Part shown: piece by piece, positions 34,589 to 44,719 of the stretch
Layout of the letters: every line of letters starts with the position of its first letter
Numbering within the stretch: the first letter of the stretch is position 1
Source: Zizania palustris
Taxonomy: Eukaryota > Streptophyta > Magnoliopsida > Poales > Poaceae
DNA length: 64,000 nt
Direction: 5' to 3'
NCBI GenBank assembly: GCA_019279435.1
Contig: JAAALK010000079.1
Location: 107,613,198 to 107,677,197, forward strand
Translations under genes and position numbers: made by a program
Notes under the pieces: model-generated
What the model was told of the DNA's origin: nothing
The model's database searches: none
Seen by the model: only the letters and a program-made list of their open reading frames with translations

Positions 34589-37339
34589 ATGACGTCTCCT
34601 GGCAAGGTCCCGTCCTTGGAAGCTTATGGCTATAATTATTGGAAGACTCGCATGCGAGCCTATCTGATGAGCCAAAGCTCGGACATCTGGGACATCTGTA
34701 TTCACGCTACTTTCACAGTGTTGCCTGTTGATGAGCGTGATTCTCCGGATATCATTGCCCAACATCAGAACAACAACAAAGCGGTGAATATTTTGTTTTC
34801 TGGTTTAGGTCCCACTGAATTTGAGCGTGTGAGCCATCTCTCCACTGCGAGAGAGATTTGGGCTACCCTCCAGGCACACCATGAGGGGACAGCTCAGGTC
34901 AAAGCTCGACTCTATCAGACCTACCGGCGTGAATATGAGAACTTCACACAAAAGCCGGGTGAATCTGTTGAAGCTTTGTTTGGTCGTTTTCAGTCGATCA
35001 TAAACAAGCTTCGGGACAACAAGGCTGAGGGTGTTCAGTTGGTCTCAGATCATGAACAGGCGCTCAAGGTTCTTCATACCTTGGACCCAAAGATCTGGGA
35101 GATCAAGGTATCCTCTATCATTGAGAGCACTTCTTATGATACCTTGACCATTTCTGATTTGTTTAGCAAGCTGAAGGCCACCGAGGTTGATACCCAGTTG
35201 AGATCAAATCTCACTGGCTCTGGATCAAAGTCTCTGGCCCTTGCTACACCTTCTGTTGATCCCTCTTCTGTGAGTTGTGTTGGGTTCTCTTTGATGTCTA
35301 TCACTGAGGATCAGCTTGAGTCGTTGGGAGATGATGATTTGTGTCTCTTTAACAACCGGGTGCGTCGTGTCTATGATAAGAGGATGTTCAAAAGACACGG
35401 CACAAAGACCGGATGCTTTGAGTGTGGTGATCCAGGACACTTCATCGCCGACTGCCCCAAGCGCATTGGACACAAGAAGGGCACCGGTGGTGGCTTCCAC
35501 GACTCCGGCAAGCACGACAGCTCCTCCTTCAACAAGGGCAAGCCAAAGACCAGATTCTTCAGAAAGGCCCTGAAGGACTACCGGCGAGAGAACAAGAAGC
35601 GCGACAAGGCCTTCTTCGCTGAGATGGAGAAAAGCTACTCCAAGCGGTCCACATCTTCTTCCTCTTCATCGAGCTCGAGCGATGAGGAGATCATCATCAG
35701 GAAGGGGAAGGACAAGGACGATCCAGCGGGCCTTTGCTTCATGGCCTTCGGGGATAGACCGAAGAGCCGCTCACACCAGCGCCGAAGATCCCGCAAGAGT
35801 TTCTGCTCAATGGCTCTTGGGGATAAGAAAGAGAAGAGCTCCTCAGATGACTCCGACGACGACAATGAAAAGGTATCATCTTATGAACGTGAAATCGTTG
35901 ATTTACTTGAAAGCAATCGTCAGGAGTTAAAATATCGGGAAAAACTGCTTAGAGGGGCTAAGAAGAGGATAGATGAGTTAGAGAGTGAGCTTGCCGTGGC
36001 CAACGGCAGAATTGAGAGTCTATCTTCTTCCCCTTGCTTGGGTGATAGCAGTGGGTGCCCAAAGTGTGAGGTGCTTCTGTGTGACCTGTCGACTCTGAAG
36101 TCCAGGTACACAGAAAGGGTTGATGAGAGGGACGCTTTGGCCACTGAGCTTGAAAGCGCTCAGCTGGAGCTGAAAGATGCTCAAGCCACTGTCATCGTAC
36201 CCTGTGCTGATTGCCCATCTCATCTTGCTAGTTTAGCTGAGCTGAAAGCCAAGGGCGATAAGCATCTGGGTGATTTGGAGAGAATGAGAGCTGAGCTTGC
36301 GCAGACTAGGCTAGAGCTTGAGACACTGTCAGTTGCACCCACTGTCTGTGAGAACTGCTTGTCTCTTAGAATGGAGTTAATTAAGCTGAAAGCCGAGAAG
36401 TCTGTCCAGGTAGATAGCGAGTGTGAGACCTGCTTGTCTCAGGTGGAGGTACTAGCTTCCTTGAGAGAGGAGCTAGCTGATTCGCAAAATGAGAATTTTT
36501 ACCTCCGTTCTATCCTGAGTTGGATCAGTGCCAGAGAGCCACAACTCGGCATGATGATCCAGCAGTTCAAGAGGCAGGATGGGTTTGGGGTAGGTTACAC
36601 CTACACCAAGGCTGACTTTGAGAGTGCCATTAGCCGGGCAGTGGAGTGGAGTAAAATGACTCCTGAGCAGAGATATCCCAAGACCCATTCCACTGAGTCT
36701 TCCCAGGCTTGTCAGCCCAAGGATGGAGTGATCCATGAACCACCCAAAGCTCCACCCAAGAAGCCCATCTGGGTTCCAAAGCCCAAACTTCTCCACACTT
36801 CTCTAGACTCTCTTCCTGGACCCTCTCAACCCAAGAAACCGACACCAAACACCACTAAGCCCAAGAACCCCAAGCCTCAACCACATCCCAAGAAGCCCAC
36901 CTATCATTGTGAGTACTGTCAGAGAGACGGGCATCTTGCGGAGTTTTGCTTCAGGAGGAAGCGGGTTGAGAGAGCAGAGCGTGCTCGTGGTGGTCAGGAG
37001 CAGTTCTACCAACAGGGTGGTAGACTGAGAGTTTCTCGACGCGGGGAGAGGCTGGAGGCCAGGCCGCGTCGTGTAGGTGGTGGTAGAGGAGACGGCTTTC
37101 ATGCCCGTGCTCCAGATGGTGGTGCTCGTTCCGGTAGAGTTCCAGGCCGTTTTGGCTACGGACCTGGACCTCGTAGCCGAGGTTTTAGGCAGAACCGAGG
37201 ACCGCGCTTTGAGCCGCGTTTTGGTCCAAACTTTTCTGATGATTTCTGCTTTCCGTCTTTTGAGCAGATGGCTCGACACTGGTTTAGCTCTTTTGCTAAA
37301 CCTGGTGCCGGACCATTTGCTCCCACTTACAGCCACTGA
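34589..37339 (+). CDS. gag: Element D Gag, 916 residues
   Basis: Structural protein that would form the cytoplasmic virus-like particle and package RNA. The ATG at 34589 was chosen as the first ATG in frame (two codons upstream are open). Domains: copia UBN2-type capsid region, about 10-230; first zinc knuckle CFECGDPGHFIADC, 276-289; Lys/Arg-rich stretch then a Ser-rich, Asp/Glu-rich segment, about 340-435; long coiled coil with CPKC, CADC and CLSQ-type Cys pairs, about 440-650; Pro/Lys linker, about 705-770; second zinc knuckle CEYCQRDGHLAEFC, 774-787; Arg/Gly-rich tail ending APTYSH. Two knuckles separated by a coiled coil and a length above 900 residues are large for a copia Gag. Sireviruses are known for long Gags with a coiled coil. 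The stop at 37337-37339 lies in a different frame from pol. Confidence 0.95.
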   Translation: MTSPGKVPSLEAYGYNYWKTRMRAYLMSQSSDIWDICIHATFTVLPVDERDSPDIIAQHQNNNKAVNILFSGLGPTEFERVSHLSTAREIWATLQAHHEGTAQVKARLYQTYRREYENFTQKPGESVEALFGRFQSIINKLRDNKAEGVQLVSDHEQALKVLHTLDPKIWEIKVSSIIESTSYDTLTISDLFSKLKATEVDTQLRSNLTGSGSKSLALATPSVDPSSVSCVGFSLMSITEDQLESLGDDDLCLFNNRVRRVYDKRMFKRHGTKTGCFECGDPGHFIADCPKRIGHKKGTGGGFHDSGKHDSSSFNKGKPKTRFFRKALKDYRRENKKRDKAFFAEMEKSYSKRSTSSSSSSSSSDEEIIIRKGKDKDDPAGLCFMAFGDRPKSRSHQRRRSRKSFCSMALGDKKEKSSSDDSDDDNEKVSSYEREIVDLLESNRQELKYREKLLRGAKKRIDELESELAVANGRIESLSSSPCLGDSSGCPKCEVLLCDLSTLKSRYTERVDERDALATELESAQLELKDAQATVIVPCADCPSHLASLAELKAKGDKHLGDLERMRAELAQTRLELETLSVAPTVCENCLSLRMELIKLKAEKSVQVDSECETCLSQVEVLASLREELADSQNENFYLRSILSWISAREPQLGMMIQQFKRQDGFGVGYTYTKADFESAISRAVEWSKMTPEQRYPKTHSTESSQACQPKDGVIHEPPKAPPKKPIWVPKPKLLHTSLDSLPGPSQPKKPTPNTTKPKNPKPQPHPKKPTYHCEYCQRDGHLAEFCFRRKRVERAERARGGQEQFYQQGGRLRVSRRGERLEARPRRVGGGRGDGFHARAPDGGARSGRVPGRFGYGPGPRSRGFRQNRGPRFEPRFGPNFSDDFCFPSFEQMARHWFSSFAKPGAGPFAPTYSH

Positions 37340-40300
37340 TTGTGCAGGATCGAGGACTGGAGGACGTTTGGATCATGGACTCAGGATGCTCTCGCCACAT
37401 GACGGGACATCGCAGATGGTTCTCCAGTCTCACTCCCCCGAGCTCCAAAGAGTACATCACCTTCGGGAACAGTGGTCAAGGGAAAGTAAGTGGCATTGGC
37501 TCAATTCGCATTTCAGACCATTTTTCTTTGAAGAACGTTGCTTTGGTTGGAAACTTGAATTTCAATTTGATTTCTGTTTCGCAACTTCTTGAGGATGGTT
37601 TGGAGGTGCGTTTTAAGAAGGGCAATTCTTCTGTGTTTGATTCTAGAGGGTCTTTGATTTGCCAGATTTTACCTTTCGGTAAGGTTTTTCGGATTGACTT
37701 CTCTAGTTCTTTTGGCCCTTCTCGCTGTTTGATTGCTGGATCCTCCTCTGAGCTCTGGAAGTGGCATAGGAGGTTAGGCCATTTGAGTTTTGACCTGCTA
37801 GTCAGGTTGAGCTCTATGGACCTCATCCGAGGATTGCCCAAGCTTAAGATGGAGAAGGATCTGGTTTGCCATCCCTGTCGTCACGGGAAAATGGTTGCCG
37901 CTTCTCACTCACCTGTGACTCAGGTGATGACTTCGTATCCGGGCGAGCTGTTACACATGGACACAGTCGGTCCAGCTCGGATACGCTCAGTCGGTGGGAA
38001 GTGGTACGCACTTGTGATTGTTGACGATTTTTCTCGATTCTCGTGGGTTTTCTTTTTGGAGTCTAAGGATGAAACTTTTCATTTTGTTCATGACCTGATT
38101 TTGAAGCTGAAGAATGAGAACAATGGTCTGATGCGAGCAATTCGCTCCGACAACGGCTCTGAGTTCAAGAACTCTCAGTTCGTCAGCTTCTGTAGTGATC
38201 AGGGTCTTGACCATCAGTTTTCTGCTCCTTACACTCCCCCACAGAATGGCGTTGTGGAACGAAAGAACCGCACGCTAGTCGAGATGGCCAGGACGATGCT
38301 CGATGAGCACAGGACTCCTAGGCGCTTTTGGGCTGAAGCCATGAACACGGCTTGCTATCTGGCCAACCGCATTTTTCTTAGAGCTTACCTAGGTAAGACC
38401 TCATATGAGTTGCGGTTTGGTAGACAGCCCAAGGTGAGCCACTTGCGAGCGTTTGGCTGCAAGTGCTTTGTGCTCAAGAAGGGAGGGCATTTGGACAAGT
38501 TTGAGTCTCGTTGCTGGGATGGTGTTTTTCTTGGTTACGCTTTGCATTCTCGAGGTTTTCGTGTTTGGAACCTCGACTCCCAGCAGCTTGTCGAGACTTG
38601 CGAGGTTTCTTTTGATGAGTCCTTGCCTTCTTCAACTCCTTCTTTTGAGCTTTCTGGTGATGGTGAGCTCGGAGAGTCCATCTTCGAGGAAGATGAGGAT
38701 ACTCCAGCTGCTGATGAGGGTGGGCCTTCTGCACCTCCTGCAGAGCCCACACCTTCTGAGACTTCGACTGAGGATGAGGGCGGACCTCTGATCACTTCTT
38801 CCACTTCGATCGAGCCCCCTCAGTCGAGTCCAGAGGTGCCAGCTGCTGACTCCGGTGAGGTGACTTCAGATCACCAGGGATCCCGAGCTGTTCAGCGTGA
38901 TCACCCCTCAGAGCTCATCATCGGTGATGTGTCTTCAAGAACTTTGCGTTCGTCTGTTGACTCTCTTGCTGTGTTTGCTGAATCTGCTTTTGTTGCATCT
39001 TTTGAGCCCAGAGACATTTCTCATGCTCTTTCTGACTCGAACTGGATTAATGCCATGCAAGAAGAGCTTGAGAATTTTGTCCGCAATCGGGTTTGGACTC
39101 TAGTAGAGCTGCCACCAGGATGCAACCCCATAGGCACCAAGTGGGTGTTCAAGAACAAGCAAGGTGAAGATGGGGTTGTGGTGCGCAACAAAGCTCGACT
39201 AGTTGCCCAGGGTTTTTGCCAGAAGGAAGGTATTGATTTTGAAGAAACCTTCGCTCCTGTTGCCCGTCTTGAGTCCATTCGCATTCTTTTAGCTTTTGCC
39301 GCTTCGAAGGGTTTTAAGCTTTTTCAAATGGACGTCAAGAGTGCTTTTCTGAACGGGTACATAGAGGAGGAGGTCTATGTTAGGCAGCCCCCCGGTTTTG
39401 AGAACCCCAAGTTTCCTCGACATGTTTTTAAGCTGCAGAAAGCTTTATACGGGTTAAAGCAAGCCCCCAGGGCTTGGTATGACCGGTTAAAGCAGTTTTT
39501 GTTGGGGAAGGGATTTGTGATGGGTTCTGTGGATAAGACTCTCTTCTTGCTCAGAGATGCTTCAGATTTTTTAGTCGCTCAGATATACGTGGACGATATT
39601 ATCTTTGGCGGTACTACTAACGATCTTGTGTCCAAGTTTTCTGAGCAGATGCACAGCGAGTTTGAGATGAGCCTCATGGGTGAGCTCAAGTACTTTCTAG
39701 GGCTCCAGATCAAGCAGACCAAGGACGGCACCTTCATCCACCAGGGTAAGTATACTCGGGACATGTTGAAGAAATTCGACTTTGGTGGAGAGCTGAAGCC
39801 TCAGATGACCCCAATGGGTACATCTGGGGGCCTGGACAAGGACGAGAGCGGCGTCAAGGTCAACGAGAGAGAGTTTCGAGGGATGATCGGTTCGCTGCTG
39901 TACTTGACGGCGACGAGGCCAGACATACAGTTCGCCGTGGGACTGTGCGCGCGCTTCCAGTCTTCACCTCGCGCGTCTCATCGGCAGGCTGTCAAGCGCA
40001 TCTTCAGGTATCTCACTTATGCGCCTGATCTTGGTCTTTACTATTCAGCATCATCTTCTCTTGATTTATCTGGCTTTTCGGACGCTGACTTTGGTGGGTG
40101 CCGGTTGGATCGCAAGTCGACTTCCGGTACTTGCCAGTTTCTTGGTTCATCTCTTGTCTCTTGGTCTTCTCGAAAGCAATCTGGAGTTGCTCTTTCGACC
40201 ACTGAGGCTGAGTATGTAGCTGCTGCTAGCTGCTGCTCACAGTTGGTTTGGATGATTTCCACTTTGAGAGATTTTGGGTTGTTCTTTCCTACCAGAGTTC

Positions 40301-40536
40301 CCTTGTTTTGCGACAGCACTAGTGCAATTAGTGTAGGGAAAAACCCATGTCTCCATTCAAAAACCAAACACATTGATGTGCGCTTTCACTTTTTGCGGGA
40401 TCAATATGAGAAAGGTGTCATTGACCTTGTTCATGTTGATACCCATCATCAGTTGGCTGACATTTTCACCAAACCCCTAGATCAGTCTACTTTTGAGCGT
40501 TTACGAGGGGATTTGGGTGTTGTGTATCCTTTTTAG
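37300..40536 (+). CDS. pol: Element D Pol: protease, integrase, reverse transcriptase, RNase H
   Basis: The frame opens after a stop at 37297-37299, overlaps the end of gag by 40 bases in the -1 frame, and has its first ATG only at 37375, inside the protease motif. Initiation at its own ATG is therefore unlikely. Numbering from codon 37342: protease MDSG with Asp13; integrase zinc site His142, His147, Cys176, Cys179; integrase core Asp207, Asp270, Glu306 (35 residues between the last two, as expected); reverse transcriptase YVDD at 749-752; RNase H DAD at 914-916 and TEAEY near 955; end at LGVVYPF. Copia order (integrase before reverse transcriptase) is clear. The frame is uninterrupted for 1064 codons, so the enzyme set could be functional. 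Confidence 0.95.
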   Translation, partial: TWCRTICSHLQPLIVQDRGLEDVWIMDSGCSRHMTGHRRWFSSLTPPSSKEYITFGNSGQGKVSGIGSIRISDHFSLKNVALVGNLNFNLISVSQLLEDGLEVRFKKGNSSVFDSRGSLICQILPFGKVFRIDFSSSFGPSRCLIAGSSSELWKWHRRLGHLSFDLLVRLSSMDLIRGLPKLKMEKDLVCHPCRHGKMVAASHSPVTQVMTSYPGELLHMDTVGPARIRSVGGKWYALVIVDDFSRFSWVFFLESKDETFHFVHDLILKLKNENNGLMRAIRSDNGSEFKNSQFVSFCSDQGLDHQFSAPYTPPQNGVVERKNRTLVEMARTMLDEHRTPRRFWAEAMNTACYLANRIFLRAYLGKTSYELRFGRQPKVSHLRAFGCKCFVLKKGGHLDKFESRCWDGVFLGYALHSRGFRVWNLDSQQLVETCEVSFDESLPSSTPSFELSGDGELGESIFEEDEDTPAADEGGPSAPPAEPTPSETSTEDEGGPLITSSTSIEPPQSSPEVPAADSGEVTSDHQGSRAVQRDHPSELIIGDVSSRTLRSSVDSLAVFAESAFVASFEPRDISHALSDSNWINAMQEELENFVRNRVWTLVELPPGCNPIGTKWVFKNKQGEDGVVVRNKARLVAQGFCQKEGIDFEETFAPVARLESIRILLAFAASKGFKLFQMDVKSAFLNGYIEEEVYVRQPPGFENPKFPRHVFKLQKALYGLKQAPRAWYDRLKQFLLGKGFVMGSVDKTLFLLRDASDFLVAQIYVDDIIFGGTTNDLVSKFSEQMHSEFEMSLMGELKYFLGLQIKQTKDGTFIHQGKYTRDMLKKFDFGGELKPQMTPMGTSGGLDKDESGVKVNEREFRGMIGSLLYLTATRPDIQFAVGLCARFQSSPRASHRQAVKRIFRYLTYAPDLGLYYSASSSLDLSGFSDADFGGCRLDRKSTSGTCQFLGSSLVSWSSRKQSGVALSTTEAEYVAAASCCSQLVWMISTLRDFGLFFPTRVPLFCDSTSAISVGKNPCLHSKTKHIDVRFHFLRDQYEKGVIDLVHVDTHHQLADIFTKPLDQSTFERLRGDLGVVYPF

Positions 40537-41923
40537 GATATTTTGAGTCAGTTCATTTCTTTCTTCTTTACTCTTTTCTTGAGTCTTTTTGTGTGTGTTC
40601 ATATCATACATATTCACATATCACACTTTTGAGCCTGCTTCTGTTATATGATTGAACTGCTTTACTTATTCTAGCTGGTACATGCTTTTGATTACTTGTC
40701 AATGATCATGCTTTGTTTCAGTTCGCTTGATATGTCTGATATCTGTCATATGCATGGCTTTTACACTTTAAACTTGAAAAATGATCACCATTGCTTCTGG
40801 TAACTAGCATGTGTAGGCTGAGTGCTTTTGCTATCTGTTACATACCTTGTAGCTAGTTCATCACATAGATGCAGATATGCAACTTGGACATCTTTATGCT
40901 TTAACATGGAAAATATGCTATAAAAATGATAAAAAAAAAAAATCAAGAATGAATGAAAATTCCATGCCCTTTTATGCTTGAGTTGAAAAGATCCAAGTGG
41001 GTTTGCATTGTCGCATTGCATTGTTCTCGACTGCTTACCATAGCACTTTGGTATGAACTAGGACAGTGTAGTGTATGCCAAGACCAATGTCTTAAGCTTC
41101 TGATGGTCCAGTTCTGGCCTAGGCTTGACTTGGTCGGTTAGCATAAGGTTTGACATGCAAATAACCCTTGGCAAAAATGAAAAAGGAAAATGAAAAAGCC
41201 TGAAAATTAAAAAGACAACAAGTTTGCTGAAGCACTTTGTTTTGGACAATGCTTATCTTGGTAGATATCAGTTAGCTTCTGCATCTCATGTTTTACCTCG
41301 CTTGTTAACTGGAAAATGTGGTGATGCTTTTGTTTGCAAAAACTGAAAAATGCGTGCTAAATGACTTTCTTTGGATATCATCTGTTGTACTGATCATGCC
41401 ATGTGACTTCGACAGTATGTCTTTTGCTATACTTGTTAGATGTTGTAATTGCAGTCAATCATATCTGAGAAGCATGCTTTCTACACTCCACCTGCACCCC
41501 AGTTGCATTCCTTACATATTTTGAGGGGGAGTTGCTTTTCAGGGGGAGTCAGTGTCGTTTGTAGAGTGCTTGATGAGTTCACTTGTCAACAAGGGGGAGA
41601 AATTTTGGTATAAGAGTTTAAGGGGGAGTTTTGGCTTTCTCTGGGATTTGTTTCAGGGGGAGTTTTTGTCCCATTTGTCCTTACTCTTTTGATATCCTTG
41701 TTGATGTTTCTGAGACTGCACTCATTTTTGAGCTTTTACCTTTGGTTAACCATAATGACCGTCTCTTGCTTTTGTTCGGTTTTTGGTCATTAGGGTTAAA
41801 CTTTTACTTTGTTTTCTTCTTCTTTGTTTTCTTGTGCTTTGTTTTCGTGTTTCCACAGTTGTTTGCAGGTACTGAAGAGCAGATGAAGAGAAGTGTTGAC
41901 AATGCACTCATCAAGGGGGAGAT
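40537..41923 (+). other. Element D 3' noncoding zone with six polypurine tracts
   Basis: No frame above about 100 codons and no envelope-like protein. GGGGGAG tracts occur near 41524, 41541, 41592, 41621, 41654 and 41914; the last adjoins the 3' LTR. The zone aligns with B, C and fragment J. Confidence 0.88.
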
Positions 41924-43555
41924 TGAGGAGCCATGCTGAATAGCGTGGGCCTCATGGCTCCAGATGTGATGAGTCATTGTCAACGATAGTCAAAGAGGAC
42001 TGAAAAGAGAGAGAAGACCTGCTGTGTCTGGGCCGCGTGTGACTCAGGTACACGGGCAGCGAGCGACTGTCGGGCAGAGGAGGCCGCGAAGTCGGGCTGG
42101 CCCAATCCAGGTACATGGGCTAGGAGCAGCAGAGGATCCACTGGGCTGTTGACCGGGATTGACTCAGGTACACGGGCGGTGAGCGATTGCCGGGCTGAGA
42201 GAGCTGCGGAGTCGGGCCGGCCCAATCCGGGTACCTGGTGCGAAGACGGTGGACGCTTTGTCAGTTTCGGCGCAAAACTGACGACCGTTGATTTCGGATC
42301 TGACCGTCCTGAGGCGAAGGCGTAGCTGCTACGAAAGCTCCGCATCAGGACAAGTTACCTTTATTTAGGTTTTTACTATTTTGCCTTTAGGCCCACAGTC
42401 TGTCAGTCGAGTCTGTAAAAATATCCTAAGGGCAGTTTGGTCTTTTCCATTTATTTCAGCGTCTGTAAAAAACCCTAGGGGTATTTCTGCATTTTTACGT
42501 TTAATGGGCTGCCTATAAATAGGCCCCAATATCCTAGGGTTAGGGTTACCCATTTTTGCAAAAACACTTTACCAATCAAATATTCTGGGTCACTGTTTCC
42601 ACTGTTCTTCCGCCGCCGGCGTGTTATCCTGTGGATCAGGCGCACGGTCATCGATCTCTGGAGCAACAGCAAGACGCACGGTCATTGGTTTTTTCCTTCT
42701 CCTGGTTTCTTTCTTTCTCTCAAGAACCGGATTCCGGTTTCTTTTCTCTGGTTTTTACGGATTGATGTGCGTGAAACCGGAGCCTGGAGACTTGCGGTTG
42801 TTTTGGCCGAGCTTGTATGCTGCGGCCACTCCTGCGCAGGCACGCATCATCGGCGCAAGCTCCAGGCAAGTGGCGCGTGGCTTCACAGGCGGAGGAACCA
42901 AGGCCGACAGCGCCAGCAGCAGAGGCACTGTAGACTGCAAGTAGCACAGTACCGGCGTGAGTTTTTGGGAAATTCGTGCACGCAAGCCGAGCGCACAGGA
43001 GCAAGTCACAGAAATTTTTCAGCACTCTGGTTTGTCTTCTGGTTCAGTTTTAAATATTGCTTTGATTTCTTAAACTTGCTGCTGTTTTTGTTCCCTGGTC
43101 ACGCAAGTGCTAATTGAGAAATTAATTGTTTTATTTAGTGTGTCTTGATTTGTGTGCACAACTAGCAAAAATCAACACGGCTTGTGTTTTTCCATTGATT
43201 CGAACATGTACTGCTTCTGTATCCTGTTCATCGCGTAGTATGGTGTTTTAATCTGAGCACTGTTTCATTTCGGTTAGAACATCATGTTTTACCTTCTTCA
43301 TATGTGTTGGTTTGATTAAATGCCTGTGAGTTAATTAATCTGTTGAATCTGCCTGTAAGCACTGTGTTGGTGTCTTTTCGATTAGGACACCGGTCGTTTT
43401 TAGGCTAGATCATCTTATGTCCTGTTGATCTGTTTACTTTTCCTTGCTAAGTCTGTCGAGGTGCGTTGGGTATTGGGAGCAGGCCATTGATTCGAAAGAA
43501 TTTTTTTTTTAGGCGCCCATTCACCCCCCCTCTGGTCGCTACTTTCGGTCCTACA
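41924..43555 (+). repeat. 3' LTR of element D
   Basis: 1632 bp, identical to the 5' LTR except at 42498 and 43446. Followed by the target duplication gacct. Confidence 0.96.
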
Positions 43556-43560
43556 GACCT

Positions 43561-44653
43561 CTTCATCACTTGAACTTGAAAATGAGGAGGAAGACGAGGA
43601 TCTCTTGGAGTATCTTTTCTCCATCTCGGCGAAGAAGGTCTTGTCTCGCTTCTTGTTCTCACGCCTGTAATCCTTTAGAGCCTTTCGAAAAAATCTTGTC
43701 TTGGGCTTGCCCTTTGTGGAGTTGTCATACTTGCTGGAGTTGTAGGAGTTGCCGTCGGTGCCCTTCTTGTAATTCTTCTATTTGGGGCAGTCGGCGATGA
43801 AATGACCTGGGTCACCACACTCAAAGCATCCGGATTTTGTGCCGTGTCTCTTAAACATTCACTTATCATAAACACGTCGCACCCGATTGTTAAACAGGCA
43901 CAAATCATCATCTCCTAGAGTATCAAGTTGTTCCTCGGAGATAGACATCAAGGAAAAAGCAGTACAACTCATGGCATTAGGATCAGCAGATGGTGTCGCA
44001 AGCGCCAGAGTCTTTGATCTAGAACCAGTGAGATTTGATCTCAACTGGATATCAACCTTTGAGGCCTTGAGCTTACTAAAAATCTCTGCGATGGTCAAGG
44101 TATCATATGATGTGCTCTCAACAATAGAAGAGACCTTGATCTCCCAGATCTTAGGGTCCAAGGTATGGAGTACCTTAAGCGCCTGTTCATTATCCGAGAC
44201 CAGCTGATCACCCTCGGCCTTGTTAACACGAAGCTTGTTAATGATCGATTGAAAATGACCAAACAAAGCCTCAACAGTCTCACCCGGCTTTTGTGAGAAA
44301 TTTTCATACTCACGCCGGTAGGTCTGATATAGTCTAGCCTTGACCTGAGTTGTCCCCTCATGATGTGCCTGGAGGGTATCCTAGATCTCTCTAGCAGTGG
44401 TGAGATGGCTAACACGCTCGAACTCACTAGGACCTAGACCAGAAAATAAAATGTTCACCGCCTTACTATTATTTTGATGCTGGGTAATTATATTTTCAGC
44501 AGTATCCGCGGCAATAGTCGTAATGGTGAAACTAGGATGAACACAAATCTCCCATATGTCCGAGCTCTGGCTCATAAGGTATGCTCGCATGCGAGTCTTC
44601 CAATAAGTGTAGCCAAAAGCTTCTAGGGATGGGATTTTACCAGAAGACGTCAT
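43561..44653 (-). pseudogene. Element C gag, N-terminal part
   Basis: Starts at the ATG at 44653 (MTSSGKIPSLEAFGY). It has the UBN2-type capsid region and the first zinc knuckle CFECGDPGHFIADC. In-frame stops occur near 44379 (where D has Trp), just before MFKRHGTK (about 43859) and just after the knuckle (about 43778). A Ser-rich stretch leads to the insertion point of D. Gag of C is dead as it stands. Confidence 0.88.
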
Positions 44654-44706
44654 GGTCACTACCTAGGTTTTAAATCGGTTAAGATAATAAAAAAAACCTA
44701 ACCTCG

Positions 44707-44717
44707 CTCTGATACCA
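44707..44717 (-). other. Primer-binding site of element C
   Basis: TGGTATCAGAG on the minus strand, two bases after the 5' LTR. Confidence 0.88.
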
Positions 44718-44719
44718 CT

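Larger units (their letters stand above)
32892..43555 (+). mobile_element. Element D: intact, recently inserted Sirevirus
   Basis: 10,664 bp flanked by gacct (32887-32891 and 43556-43560). Order: 1632-bp 5' LTR, initiator-Met primer site, gag, pol, 1.39-kb noncoding zone with six polypurine tracts, 1632-bp 3' LTR. Aligned base by base, the LTRs differ only at 33466/42498 (t/c) and 34414/43446 (a/g). Both large frames are open and all catalytic motifs are present. There is no envelope-like frame. At a grass rate of about 1.3e-8 substitutions per site per year (literature value) this implies roughly 50,000 years. It lies in the gag of C, in the opposite orientation. Confidence 0.97.

Noticed and set aside
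37077..38804. Overlapping frames on both strands across gag and pol of D
   Set aside because: They have no family motifs and vary between copies, so they are shadows of the coding frame.
40537..41923. An envelope-like gene downstream of pol in D
   Set aside because: The frames there are short and lack a signal peptide plus membrane pattern, and the same zone in B and C is not preserved as coding.
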